DNA of 64,000 bases from Macrothele yani. Lineage: Eukaryota > Arthropoda > Arachnida > Araneae > Macrothelidae. Shown here piece after piece: positions 1-9,089 of the stretch (position 1 is the stretch's first letter; each line of letters begins with the position of its first letter). The position numbers were made by a program, and so were the translations under genes. Under the pieces are notes generated by a model, which was not told the origin of the DNA, did no database searches, and saw nothing but the letters and a program-made list of their open reading frames with translations. The stretch lies in the NCBI GenBank assembly GCA_039090855.1, contig CM077016.1, forward strand, positions 53,803,936 to 53,867,935, written 5' to 3'.

Positions 1-640
1 AATGAGAGGTACCCAAGCTTAACGGTGTTTGCAGGTAGCACAAAGGAGGTGAGGATTTAAGCTGATTACTGGGGGAGTGAAACTTTTCTGAAGAAAACAC
101 TTTTGATGTGGAAGCGAGAGAGACGGGACCTTAGTTTTAACGAGAGAGGTCGGGTCGTAAAAATTAGCGGACGAAACGATTTGTTTCTGGAGAGCGTTGA
201 GGATTGCGTGGCATAGATTCAGCGGCGGGTTACGAAATCAAACACGAAGTTCCGGTGAAGTGTCGATAGCACGAAGTCAATAAAGAATTCCATTAATCTG
301 CCCTTCGAGATGTGCCAATCCACATAGTTTTAGCGAAATAAACTGTTTGTATTTGTTATTGCTGAAAAAGGACCTGAATTCTGTTTTTCTTCTAGTGCAT
401 GATTCTACTGCGGAACGAACTAAAACAAAAATTATGTGACGGCTCTCGCTGGATCGGGGCTATGTTGAGTAAGCGCTAGAAAGGACCGAGGGTCGTTACA
501 GACGTGCTTATTAATTTTTCAATAAATACTGCTATAATATAATATTAAATATAGAATAATATAATATTTAACCTATAATATAGGTTAAAATTAATTTATG
601 AAAGTATCTAACATTTTCTAGCATCCCTTAGAATTTAGCG
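1..640. other. Unassigned non-coding stretch
   Basis: No open frame of note and no repeat recognised. Bases 536-595 are very AT-rich. An AATAAA-like motif near 281 and a sequence ending GGGTCGTTACA near 500 could belong to a retroelement end, but I could not find a matching partner, so no call is made. Confidence 0.4.
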
Positions 641-644
641 CTAG

Positions 645-905
645 CTACGTCCCTGATCATCACGCGTGTGGGGATGAGTAGGGAGTGCCAGATGAGGGAA
701 CTTGTTTTCGCTGTGGAGGGACATGATCAAAGCTCTGTATAAACAAACATTTTTCGTTCTTAATTCACGGCCACTGGCTCCAGGGAAGAGAGAAGCAGCT
801 CCATAGTATAAACAAACAACCACCCCATCTGTGGCGCGAACCCGGTCCAGCTGAGATGATTAGCCAGAAACCAGTGCCTCTAACTACTCTCCTAAAGGAG
901 AGCCG
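645..905 (-). mobile_element. Decayed tRNA-derived SINE
   Basis: Read on the minus strand, the 5' part carries a tRNA-like promoter: an A-box-like TAGTTAGAGGCACTGG and a B-box-like GGGTTCGCGCC. Downstream comes CCCTGGAGCCAGTGGCCGTG, which resembles the central segment of the commoner SINE-A family here (CCCTGGAACCAGTGACCCTA). The copy is diverged and I see no clear target-site duplication. It is most likely an old member of a related SINE family. Confidence 0.45.
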
Positions 906-909
906 TGTT

Positions 910-1090
910 TTGTATAAGGGCTGTCCCAAAACAACTGTGAATGTTTTTATAAAAGAAATATGCGTACTTTAATTATCAAAGAAGTGGTAATCTTTTTCGA
1001 AATAGTGTCTATTGCATCGAATACAGATGTCCCAACGTTCCTCCCACTTTTTGAATGTGTTCCGGAATTCTAAAATGCTGTCGAAGCACA
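910..1090 (-). pseudogene. mariner transposase C-terminal remnant
   Basis: The minus-strand translation around 1000-1070 reads FKKWEERWDICIRC followed by an HYFEKDY-like string. This matches the conserved end of mariner-family transposases, where a K-W-x-x-R-W-x-x-C-I segment precedes a G-x-Y-F-E motif. Just beyond the frame (915-950) lies a TIR-like TTCACAGTTGTTTTGGGACA, expected at a mariner 3' end. The rest of the gene is not contiguous: the H element starts only about 60 bp away, and another mariner-like scrap lies at 2747-2840. No intact frame remains. The family is inferred from these motifs alone. Confidence 0.5.
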
Positions 1091-1151
1091 TTGCGCAGCT
1101 GCAATAAGCTGTTGATCAGTCTCAATTGTCGTTCTCGTAACGTCTTTTTTG

Positions 1152-1697
1152 CGCTTTCCAACCGTAGGTTGAAGAAGCGTATGTGCTCCAGCTTTGTCCG
1201 TCCGTCTGTCTGTCCGCACGATAATTCGCGTAAAAATGATTCGATTTCGATTAAATTTCAGTATGTGGTAGGGGACAACCTGGGAAGGAACCCTATTAAA
1301 AATGGGCGAAATGGGGTCAAAGGTCAGGACATAGGTGTGGGACCCATTCCATCTCCCTTATGTGTCATAACTTCCTTAAAAGTGCTTCGATTGAGACAAA
1401 ACTTTAGTATGTTGTTCCGGAGGTATACTGAATCAACTCTGTTTAATATAATCGAAATGAAGTCAAAGGTCAGGGCACAAGAGCGGGATCTATTCAATCG
1501 CCCTTATGCGCCATAATTTACGTAAACATGCTTCGATTGCGACAAAACTTTATCATGTTCTTCCGGAGGTATACTGAACAAATTATGTTTAATATAATCG
1601 AAATGGAGTCAAAGATCTGGGTACAGGAGTGAGATTAATTCCACAGCCATTGTCCTTATAACTTGAGTAATGATTTCTGGCATGTTGGAAAGCGTAT
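1152..1697 (+). mobile_element. H element copy 1 (HINE/DINE-1-like)
   Basis: Starts with the family 5' end GCTTTCCAACCGTAGGTTGA, continues through 'CCGCACGATAA-TCGCGTAAAAATG' and repeats of about 140 bp containing CTATTAAAAATGGGCGAAAT and GGTCAAAGGTCAGGACATAG, and ends at a subterminal inverted repeat ATGTTGGAAAGCG. The hairpin found at the 3' end of other copies is missing, so this copy is 3'-truncated. It faces copy 2 (1860-2425) tail-to-tail. It has no coding capacity; the long frame over 1055-1516 is a by-product of the repeat. Confidence 0.55.
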
Positions 1698-1859
1698 TGT
1701 AACGTATATTCTAATATAACTTTTATTTTTAGTTCCTTTTCTTATGAAAAAAATTCAGTTTGTTCTCTTTTACAGTTTCCAAACTTAACGTAATATCTTC
1801 TCTCTCACATGAATGAGGTTGGCAATACTTTTGAGGTCAGAGAGGGACGTATGAATGTT
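1698..1859. other. Spacer between H copies 1 and 2
   Basis: AT-rich sequence lying between the 3' ends of two oppositely oriented H elements. Nothing recognisable is seen in it. Confidence 0.4.
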
Positions 1860-2425
1860 ACAAGTGAGTAAAATCATGCAATGCATTGATTATGATGCGC
1901 TTTCCAACATACCAGAAATCATTACTCAAGTTATGAGGATAATGGCTGTATAATAACTCTCGATCCTGTGCCCTGATCTTTGAGTCCATTTCAATTATAT
2001 TTTGCAGAACCAGTTCAGTATACCTCCGGAACAAAATACTTAAGTTTTGGCGCAATAGAAGCGTTTTTAGTCAAGTTATGAGGATAATGGCGGTGGAATA
2101 AATCTTGCTCCTGTGTCCTGACCTTTGACCCCATTTCGATAATATTCAACAGAACCGGTTCAGTATATTTCCGGAACAACATGTTAAAGTTTTGTCGCAA
2201 TCAAACTGTTCTTACGTAAGTTATGACGCATAAGGGCAATGGAATGGATCCCGCTCTTATGTCCTGACCTTTGACCCCATTTCTCACATTTTCAATAGGG
2301 TTCGTCCCCAGTCGTACCGTACCACATGGAAATCGAACCATTTTTACGCGAGTTATCGTGCGGACGGATAGACAGACGGACAAAGCTGGAGCATATACGC
2401 TTCTTCAACCTACGGTTGGAAAACG
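1860..2425 (-). mobile_element. H element copy 2 (HINE/DINE-1-like)
   Basis: On the minus strand it begins CGTTTTCCAACCGTAGGTTG, runs through ~140 bp monomers, and ends with the subterminal repeat TATGTTGGAAAGCGC, an imperfect palindrome around AATGCATTG (hairpin) and CTCACTTGT. The layout of a 5' end, internal minisatellite, inverted subterminal repeat, hairpin and short tail is what is known for Helentron-associated HINE/DINE-1 elements. That assignment is inferred, since no helicase source element is present in the window. Confidence 0.55.
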
Positions 2426-2698
2426 TAAATAGGAACGATAGATAAAAAGGACGATACAGCATTTTCTATATGTGTATGTGTGGAGGTGTTTGCTTTGTGT
2501 AAAAATTAGATCATATGTGGCTCTATTGTGGATCTACTGAAATATTGCTGGACCAATAAAAGGTTATCGTAAGTTGACTTCTGTTTATGTTTCGTCTGGC
2601 CGTAAACTATTGCATCGTATTCTTACGTATATTTAGTTCAACATTCCTTAGTCATGGTTTTAGACATAGCGTAACACTAATCTTGCTCACGAAAAAGG

Positions 2699-2742
2699 CT
2701 TACGTATCAGAATCAATGTATTATACGATTTTACTAACTTGT
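2699..2742 (+). mobile_element. H element 3'-end fragment
   Basis: Matches the last ~45 bases of the H family: ATCAGAATCAATGTATTATA followed by ...TTTTACTAACTTGT, the hairpin region plus terminal ACTAACTTGT. The rest of the element is absent. Confidence 0.45.
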
Positions 2743-2746
2743 TTAA

Positions 2747-2840
2747 AATGGGAAGTAACCAGAAGTCACATGCTGACAAGTCTGGACTACATGCAGGTTG
2801 GAGCATCAACTTAATATTCACTTTCTCCAAATAATAAACG
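2747..2840 (-). pseudogene. mariner transposase catalytic-region scrap
   Basis: Minus-strand translation gives LQPACSPDLSACDFWLLPIL, closely resembling the mariner block H-P-P-Y-S-P-D-L-A-P-C-D-F-x-L-F-P-x-L that holds the third catalytic Asp of the DD34D triad. Here SPDLSACDFW is readable but the frame ends within about 30 codons and abuts an H-element end. It could once have been part of the same mariner as the remnant at 910-1090; that link is an inference. Confidence 0.5.
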
Positions 2841-3226
2841 ACAGAACTGGTCATATGCGGCCCTGCAATGGGCCGCACATGAAAAGAAATGGGGCAACCG
2901 AAGTTGAACAAACTCGTTTCATGCCCAGATGCTCGGTTAAAATTCTGTGAATTGATAACTTTGAAAAGTCAACCATATCTTCGATATCTCTAATTGACAG
3001 GTGTTTGTCTTTCCTCGTAAAACACCTATTGTATTGATGTTTACCTCTGTAACATTCGTGAAAAGTCTTACTCCATGAGCAAGTAAAGCCGCCGACTCAC
3101 TGCCATCCATAAATTATTTATGCCATCTGTAAATTGTTGATTTTGCTAGACATTCATCTTTATAAGCCTCTTGCATAAGATGGAAAGTCTCTCCGACAGA
3201 CTTTTGAAGTCGATAGCGAAATTTAA

Positions 3227-3469
3227 CCCTTTAACGCCCATAACGCCCGTGCATACAAAGGACCATAGGCGCCCGAAACACCTGTCTAAAGTGAGTCAGA
3301 TTTTCTACCTTTACCTGCTCTTCAAATTTGCATGAGCTATTAGGGATCAGCAAGTGTCACTCTCATCACTATTGTTGTTACTAAACAAAGAAGTGAACCA
3401 ACACATACAGTTTCGGGCGTTGTGGTATTTAGAGTGATACAAGATTTTGGAATCATGGTCGTTAAAGGG
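3227..3469. mobile_element. piggyBac-type MITE (243 bp)
   Basis: Flanked by TTAA on both sides (3223-3226 and 3470-3473). The left end reads CCCTTTAACGCCCATAACGC and the right end reads GGTCGTTAAAGGG, so the termini are inverted copies of CCCTTTAACG. TTAA duplication with CCC...GGG ends is the hallmark of piggyBac elements. No coding sequence is present, so it is a non-autonomous copy. Confidence 0.7.
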
Positions 3470-3473
3470 TTAA

Positions 3474-3880
3474 TGGCGCGTCTTTGTTCCTATTTCACCT
3501 CCATTGTTTCGAAAAATCACAGGGCGAAACAACGCTTATTAAACTGCGCACTACCGACGACGCATGCGTGATTAACAGGTGTGGTCGGTCGATATATTTT
3601 AGACCAACTACTAGCGTTTTTCGAGACTCCTGCTAAGGTCGAACGCAGTATTGCACATTTTTTATAAAAACATTCTCAGTTGTTTTGAGACAAGCTATGT
3701 ATTTATATGCATTTTTAAACAAAAAAAAAAAAAGAAAATATGAACCATGCTTTTAACAATAAAATAGGTTACATCTTAAATTTTAAAAAGCACGTACTCG
3801 TTTTTAAATTAAATCACTCAGGAATTTTTGGCGGCAAAAAAATCTGTTAAAAGCGTGTGTTTTTTCACGGGCGGATGGCA
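3474..3880. other. Unassigned stretch with a mariner-like terminus
   Basis: Bases 3657-3700 (TATAAAAACATTCTCAGTTG then TTTTGAGACA) resemble the terminal segment of the mariner remnant at 910-960, suggesting a solitary terminus. An A-run lies at 3721-3733. Nothing else is recognised. Confidence 0.35.
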
Positions 3881-3882
3881 AT

Positions 3883-4531
3883 TTGAAATGTATTTTTAAA
3901 TTCAATAGTGCTAATCCCCCCATATCCCCTTTGTTTATAAAAAACTTTAGTAACTCCTCACTACACTTTACAGCGTCATTAAAAGAGTCTCACGCCTCTT
4001 CAACTGCATCAGATGCTCCCATTGTCAAATATTTTTTTTTCCAATGTCTTTTTTTTTTTTTTTTATTGGAGGTTTAACGACCACCGTGAGCAACAAGCAG
4101 TCGCCCGTCCCTAATTTAGGGTCACTGGTTCCAGGGAAGGGAGAGAGCCAGTGCCGTAAGACAAACACAACATCCATGCCTGACCGGGATTCGAACCCGG
4201 ACCCCTTAGGGACGAATGATCAGAGGCCAACGCCTTAGACCACTGCGCCACCGGGGCGGCTTTCCCAATCTCTTCAAAGCATCGAAGTGGGGCTGACGTT
4301 GTTAGTTGCCTTTTCAATGCATAGATCTTCATCAACCGTAATGAAATCTTCTGCCTTTCTTTCACTGTTTAGATACGTAATTTGTTCGAAAATGGCCTCT
4401 AAATCCTCTTCTGGATTGAAAACGAATACTCCATTTTGTTCGAAAGAAGCTGTTTTGTCAACTTTCAAGAAAAAATCGGCCATATTGAAACAACAGACGA
4501 GTAAGTTTTGTAATGGTGGCCTGGAGGACAA
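3883..4531 (-). pseudogene. pogo/Tigger-like transposase C-terminus, SINE-split
   Basis: The minus strand encodes about 85 open codons ending NNVSPTSML (4531 down to 4274), with the motif LVCCFNMADFF where pogo/Tigger proteins have I-x-N-C-F-x-K-A-G-F, then an acidic region. A SINE (4049-4260) interrupts it. Beyond the SINE the same coding sense resumes as GASDAVEEA, a stop, then DSFNDAVKCSEELLKFFINK, similar to the S-x-A-x-K-A-L-x-T-L-L-x-F-F segment at Tigger/jerky C-termini. The SINE target duplication falls within codons of an EIGKKK-like stretch, which supports one former gene. The HTH and DDE core are absent, so family assignment is moderate. Confidence 0.45.
4049..4260 (-). mobile_element. 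SINE-A (tRNA-derived), full length
   Basis: On the minus strand it starts GCCGCCCCGGTGGCGCAGTG (A box TGGCGCAGTGG), has B box GGGTTCGAATCCC, a body with CCCTGGAACCAGTGACCCTA, and ends GTCGTTAAACCTCCAATAA plus a poly(A) tract (poly-T on the + strand, 4049-4064). An imperfect 13 bp target-site duplication flanks it (near 4036-4048 and 4261-4273). It splits the pogo-like pseudogene. It would be mobilised in trans by a LINE. Confidence 0.85.
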
Positions 4532-4559
4532 AAAGTACCCTATTTTCGTCCGGAGAAGC

Positions 4560-4884
4560 TAAATGTTACTTCGAATTTCTATTTCGTTCGTACGGAGTTC
4601 TGCATTTGGTGTATATACACTACAAAAAATAAGTGGTGTGAATTCACGGAAAATTTCTGAAAATAACGTGCAGCAAAGTTGAAGGTAACTGTCCCGTCTT
4701 TTAACGGAATTTCGTTTTATAAAAGTTCGTTTTTCTTTTAACTTCCTGATTTTCGCTGATTTTCCGTAGTCAGCCATTCTTTTTATTTCAGAAAAGTCCG
4801 TTCTAAGTTTTTCCGTATTTAGACTGAAATTTCGCAAAATCCAACGCGCTGAATATTTCAGCATTTATACGAGAGAATCCTTTT
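4560..4884. other. Unassigned non-coding stretch
   Basis: Begins near 4616 with CACTACAAAAAATAAG, which looks like a CACTA/other DNA-transposon terminus, and contains repeated 'TTTCACGGAAAA'-type motifs also seen at 7380-7490, where the sequence ends TTTACAGTGTA. These may be two ends of one repeat family, but the match is weak. Confidence 0.3.
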
Positions 4885-4965
4885 GCGCTGATAATGAGGA
4901 TCAACCCCGGGCGGTTTAGGCTGAAGCCGCGCATGTTAACCACCGAGCCAGAATGCCACAGGAAC
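4885..4965 (-). repeat. tRNA-like SINE head
   Basis: Minus strand reads TGGCTCGGTGGTTAACATGC (A-box-like) and, about 35 bases on, GGGGTTGATCC (B-box-like). This arrangement is that of a tRNA-derived SINE head or tRNA pseudogene. No good cloverleaf acceptor stem is visible, so it is not called a tRNA gene. Confidence 0.45.
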
Positions 4966-5290
4966 CCATCTCACGTTCAAGGTAAAACTTAATTGCGCGG
5001 TGGGGATCTTTTTTCATTAATCCGTGTGATTTAGTCATTTTATTTTCTATTAGAGCTTGTAATTTTTTTTTAACACATTTCTAATAATTTTTTTGTTTTT
5101 GTCCGAGGTCTTATCACAAATTACGTGATTTTTCGAAGCAACAGAATGATTTGGAGTTTATCTTTTTTACAACTGCCAATAACTTGCAATTATCTTTAAG
5201 AGAAGGTGCAATGTAGTGTTTTATAATATTATTTCACGAATCTTCTGAATATAAACTTTTCTTTAGGTAGCTGTATAGGTCTTCTCTTAA

Positions 5291-5509
5291 CCCTTAACAA
5301 CCCAGGTCCGGTCTCACGGACCTCATTGGAAACGAATTGTTTTCTTCTAGCCTACTTCCAGGGTAGGTTTGAGCCCACGCACATGTGTAATTGCCCCCTC
5401 CTCTCTTCCATACACGTCAGTTAACATGAAGTAAACGATAAAAATGTGGCGATCTGAGAAATCGGACGTGAATTGATATGTGACAAACATAAGACCTGGG
5501 CAGTTAAGG
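5291..5509. mobile_element. Second TTAA-type MITE, degraded right end
   Basis: TTAA at 5287-5290 is followed by CCCTTAACAACCCAGGTC. The right side carries GACCTGGGCAGTTAAGGA, the inverted counterpart. The right-hand TTAA is lost (TTTC). Terminal CCCTTAAC with TTAA on one side indicates a piggyBac-type element, different from the one at 3227. It is non-coding. Confidence 0.5.
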
Positions 5510-5665
5510 ATTTCACAGACTGATATATAGAAATCGTACGATCACCTGTGCAATTAATTAAGTACCCGGTTCCTTACGTTAACAAAATATAAACTATATT
5601 GACAAAAGTCACCGGACACCCCTTCAAAAGCAAATGAACGTATCCGCTGCGTTAAAATGCGCGGT

Positions 5666-5880
5666 GCCGCCCCGGTGGCGCAGTGGTCTAAAGCGCTGGC
5701 CTCTGATCATTCGTTCGTAAGGGGTCCGGGTTCGAATCCCGGTGAGGCATGGATGTTGTGTTTGTCTTACGGCACTGGCTCTCTCCCTTCCCTGGAACCA
5801 GTGACCCTAAATTAGGGACGGGCGACTGCTTATAGCCCATTGAGTTGCTCATGGTGGTCGTTAAATCTCCAATAAAAAAA
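5666..5880 (+). mobile_element. SINE-A with 12 bp target duplication
   Basis: Starts GCCGCCCCGGTGGCGCAGTG, B box GGGTTCGAATCCC, ends CCAATAAAAAAA. The target-site duplication AAAATGCGCGGT occurs at 5654-5665 and directly after the A-tail, near 5878-5889. A perfect duplication plus an A-rich tail shows LINE-type target-primed insertion. It lies inside the Tc1 leader. Confidence 0.9.
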
Positions 5881-5960
5881 ATGCGCGGTACTGTTGCAAA
5901 CGGTATAAAAACAAGCCTGCAGCTGACCGCGATCATATCGCACTGTGAGGTTGAGTGAAA

Positions 5961-6989
5961 ATGTTGCGTAGGGAGAGAATTGACTTTGAGAAAGGAAATA
6001 TTGTTGGGTGTTATATTAGTGGGTTGTCCATCAGAGAAACAGTGAGGCGTTTAATCATACCCAAGCCAACTGTTTTGGATGTATTGAATAAGTGGAAAGA
6101 TACATGGAGTGCCTGAAGTAGCAAAACGTACCGGCAAACGAAAGAAAATCAGTGATAGAGGACGTCGAAGCCTCAAAAGAGTCGTTACAGCTAATCGACG
6201 GAGTACTGCACAAGACCTCAGTGTATAGGTGAGTAAAAATGCTGGAACCACGGTATATACACGTACCATTCGCATAGAACTTCATTCCATGGGTTACCGT
6301 GGTCATGCGGCTGCTCATAAGCCTTTCATCTCCACTCGGAATTCTACTCGTCATTTATCGTGGTGTAAAGAACATTTGTCGTGGGCCATAGATCAATGGA
6401 AACGGGTCCTATGGACTGATGAATCCAGATACATGATCCATCAGTGGGATGGCCGTGTGTGGGTATGGTGGCAGCTGGGGAACGCTATTTACCACAGTTT
6501 ACTGTTCCTACGGTCAAGTTTGGAGTAGGCAGTGTACTCGTGTGTGGGTGTTTTTCGTGCTTTGGTCCCGGCCCATTGGTTATCGTGGACGAACCTCTTA
6601 GCCAGCACGTCTACCTCGATATTATGGACAATTATGCCCTACCAACTCTGTGGCAATACTATGGAACCGAGCCTTGTTTGTACCAGCAGGATAATGCACC
6701 GAGCCATAAAGCAAGGATTATTACGGCGCGGTTTGACGATAATTCCGTATCGTGTGTGGACTGGCCAGCACAGAGCCCTGATCTTAATCCCATAGAGCAC
6801 CTATGGGATGAATTAGAGCGCCGCACAAGAAGTTTGAAACCAAGGCCTACTACTAGGCAACAGTTAGCGGCAGCATTATGTACTGAATAGAAGCGCATAT
6901 CTATTGCTGGGTTACAAAACTTTGTCGAAAGCATGTCTCAAAGGGTCAGAGCATGCATTAAGGCCAAAGGTGGGCCGACACCGTACTAA
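5961..6989 (+). pseudogene. Tc1 (DD34E) transposase pseudogene
   Basis: ATG at 5961 opens MLRRERIDFEKGNIVGCYIS, a Tc1 N-terminal helix-turn-helix beginning. After 51 codons a TGA (6114-6116) ends the frame. The protein is then picked up in other frames: HLSWCKEHLSWAIDQW and VLWTDESRYM (first catalytic Asp), LYQQDNAPSHKA (second Asp) and QSPDLNPIEHLWDELERR (Glu). Thirty-four residues separate the second Asp from the Glu. A TAG follows LAAALCTE, and the family ending AKGGPTPY is readable before the TAA at 6987. All catalytic residues are still legible but at least two frameshifts and two stops make it inactive. It would have acted in the nucleus on the TIRs at 5592 and 7055. Confidence 0.85.
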
Positions 6990-7059
6990 TGTATGTCAAT
7001 AAATGCTATGTTGTTTTTATCTTCTAGGTGTCAGGTGACTTTTGTCAATATAGTGTATT

Positions 7060-7720
7060 ATACCTGATCCACAAAATGGGTAAGGGGAGAAGAAATATCC
7101 TGAGCCACAGTAACCAAAATTCATGCGATATACTATCCACAATATCCGTTCTAGCTGCAGAACTTCAGAATCAAGTACTTCAACCGACAATGGAAATTTA
7201 ACAGTTAATCAAACCAAGTATTCCGTAAATATCTCCAATTACCAGAAAAGTTTCGTCACATGGATATGGAAAAAGTGAGAACGAAATTCGTCCGTTTATA
7301 TGTATAAGAAGGGAATTGCGGAAAGGGTTCTGAAAATTGAGAATTTTTCTGGAGCACGAAAAATCCATGAAATTCAGTTTTTTCCGTCATTTCACGGAAA
7401 AAGTTGTATGAGAAACATGCTTCGTTAATTCACGAAGGAAATCACGGAAAGTGGCTCGTGAATTTCTGAATTTTTTTTTTTACAGTGTATCTAGTAAGCA
7501 AATCTTACTTTTTCCGACGAGTCATTCCGACCTAATAAAGTTGATATCGAATAGTGAAGTTGCTAGGTGTGTTAACATTTATTACACCATTGTGCACGAA
7601 GATAAATACATATTATACACGCATACACACTCTTACATAAACTCTGAATACAGAAATTGCGTATAACTTCTCATGTCAGTTCTACATTCTTTTATTCTGC
7701 TACTACGCATGAACCATTTT
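7060..7720. other. Unassigned non-coding stretch
   Basis: No gene recognised. Bases 7300-7490 are rich in inverted 'TTTCACGGAAA'-type motifs and end TTTTTTTTTACAGTGTA, which may be a DNA-transposon terminus (compare 4616). Confidence 0.35.
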
Positions 7721-7723
7721 CTT

Positions 7724-8589
7724 ACGCTTTCCAACCGTAGGTTGAAGAAGTGTACATGCTCCAGCTTTGTCCGTCTGTCAGTCCGCACGATAACTCGCGT
7801 AAAAATGGTTCGAACTCAATGAAATTTAGTATGTGGTAGGGGACCACACCACCCCTATTGAAAATGGGCGAAATGTGGTCAAAGCTCAGGACATAGGGGA
7901 TAATCCATTCTATTGCCCTTAAGCGTCATAATTTGCGTAAAAATAGTTCGATTTAGATGGAATTTTAGTATATGGTAGGGAAGTACTGGGGACGAACCCT
8001 ATTAAAAACTGGCGAAATGAGGTCAAATGTCAGGACATAGGTGTGGGATCCATTCCATTGCCTTTATGCGTCATAACTTGCGTAAAAATGATTCGATTTC
8101 AATGAAATTTTAGTATGTGGTAGGGGACCACCTAGGGACGAATTCTATTGAAAATGGGCGAAATGTTGTCAAAGGTCAGGGCATACGAGAGGATCCATTC
8201 TATTGTTCTTAAGCGTCATAACTTGCGTAAAAATAGTTCGATTTAGATGGAATTTTAGTATATAGTGGAGGACCACCTGAGGAAGAACCCTATTAAAAAC
8301 GGGCGAAATGGAGTCAAGGGTCAGAACATAGTAGCACGATCCATTCAATCGCCATTATGCGTTATAACTTACGTAAAAATGCTTCGATTGAGACAAAACT
8401 TTATCATGTTGTTCTGGAAGTATACTTAACCGGTTCTGTTGAATATGATCGAAATGGGGTCAGGGCACAGGAGCGAGATTTATTCCACAGCCATTATCCT
8501 CAAAATTTGAGTAACAACTTGAGTAATGATTTCTGGTATGCTGAAAAGCCTATCATAATCCAATGCATTGCATGATTTTACTAATTTGT
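7724..8589 (+). mobile_element. H element copy 3, full length
   Basis: The longest uninterrupted H copy. The 5' end is TTACGCTTTCCAACCGTAGG. Five internal starts of the form TAACTTGCGTAAAAAT-TTCG occur near 7790, 7926, 8066, 8217 and 8362, giving monomers of 136-151 bp. Near the 3' end come a degraded TATGCTGAAAAGCC (subterminal inverted repeat), a hairpin around CCAATGCATTGCATGATT, and CTAATTTGT. It is non-coding. Copy number of the monomer differs between H elements, as expected for a minisatellite inside a mobile element. Confidence 0.6.
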
Positions 8590-8594
8590 TTCTT

Positions 8595-8680
8595 CTGCTG
8601 ACGTCACATTAAATAATTGTTGGCTTCCTGAGATTGCGGTTTTGACGTGACACACTATATAAAAATAGTTGCCGGGTTTA
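8595..8680 (+). promoter_or_regulatory. CRE plus TATA promoter-like block
   Basis: TGACGTCA at about 8599-8606, TGACGTGA at 8643-8650, and TATATAAAAA at 8656-8665 lie in promoter-like order on the + strand. A start would be expected about 25-30 bases after the TATA. An ATG at 8680 opens only 19 codons and lies too close to be a translated start. Activity is an inference; no downstream gene is seen before the SINE at 8867. Confidence 0.35.
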
Positions 8681-8866
8681 TGGCTAAATCCAAGTTTCAA
8701 CAGAAGCTAAACAAAATCTTTGTGGAAAAAATTGGCTGATGTTTTGTCTTAAACGTTCAGGTTTTTAACAAGGAGGTTAGAATAACATATCCGGAGACTC
8801 CCTCGTCAATGAAGCGGTATCACTTTACGTGAAGCCTATCTATTGGTAGGCATTAAAGTGTGGGAG

Positions 8867-9089
8867 GCCGCCCCAATGGCGCAGTGGTCTAAGCGCTGGC
8901 TTCTGATCATCCGTCAAAGATGGGTCCGGTTTCGAATCCCGATGAGGCATGGATGTTGTGTTTGCCTTACGGCACTGGCTCTCTCCCTTCTCTGGAACCA
9001 GTGACCTTAAATTAGGGAAGGGCGACTGCTTATAGCCCATTGAGTTTCTCACGGTGGTCGTTAAACCCCCAACAATAATAAAAAAAAAC
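8867..9089 (+). mobile_element. SINE-A, diverged
   Basis: tRNA-like head GCCGCCCCAATGGCGCAGTG with B box GGTTTCGAATCCC, body CTCTGGAACCAGTGACCTTA and tail GTCGTTAAACCCCCAACAAT then an A-run. It has more substitutions than the copies at 5666 and 13233, so it is older. Its A-tail runs directly into the 3' end of H copy 4. Confidence 0.85.

Larger units (their letters stand above)
5592..7055 (+). mobile_element. Tc1-like element, nested with a SINE
   Basis: Inverted ends CTATATTGACAAAAGTCACC (5594 onward) and its complement (to 7055) are bordered by TA dinucleotides (5590-5591, 7056-7057), as known for Tc1/mariner insertions. The interior holds a broken DD34E transposase (5961-6989). A SINE-A copy sits in the 5' leader at 5666-5880, so the order of events is Tc1 first, SINE later. 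Confidence 0.85.

Noticed and set aside
1..500. An LTR
   Set aside because: Some LTR-like features, but no second copy, primer-binding site or pol sequence in the window.
1055..1516. A 153-residue protein
   Set aside because: The frame reads through ~140 bp H-element monomers that also occur in the reverse orientation and with indels elsewhere; no coding conservation.
4111..4365. Peptides of the type VAQWSKALASDHSS...SLEPVTLN
   Set aside because: This is simply the SINE-A sequence translated on its sense strand; it recurs at every SINE copy.
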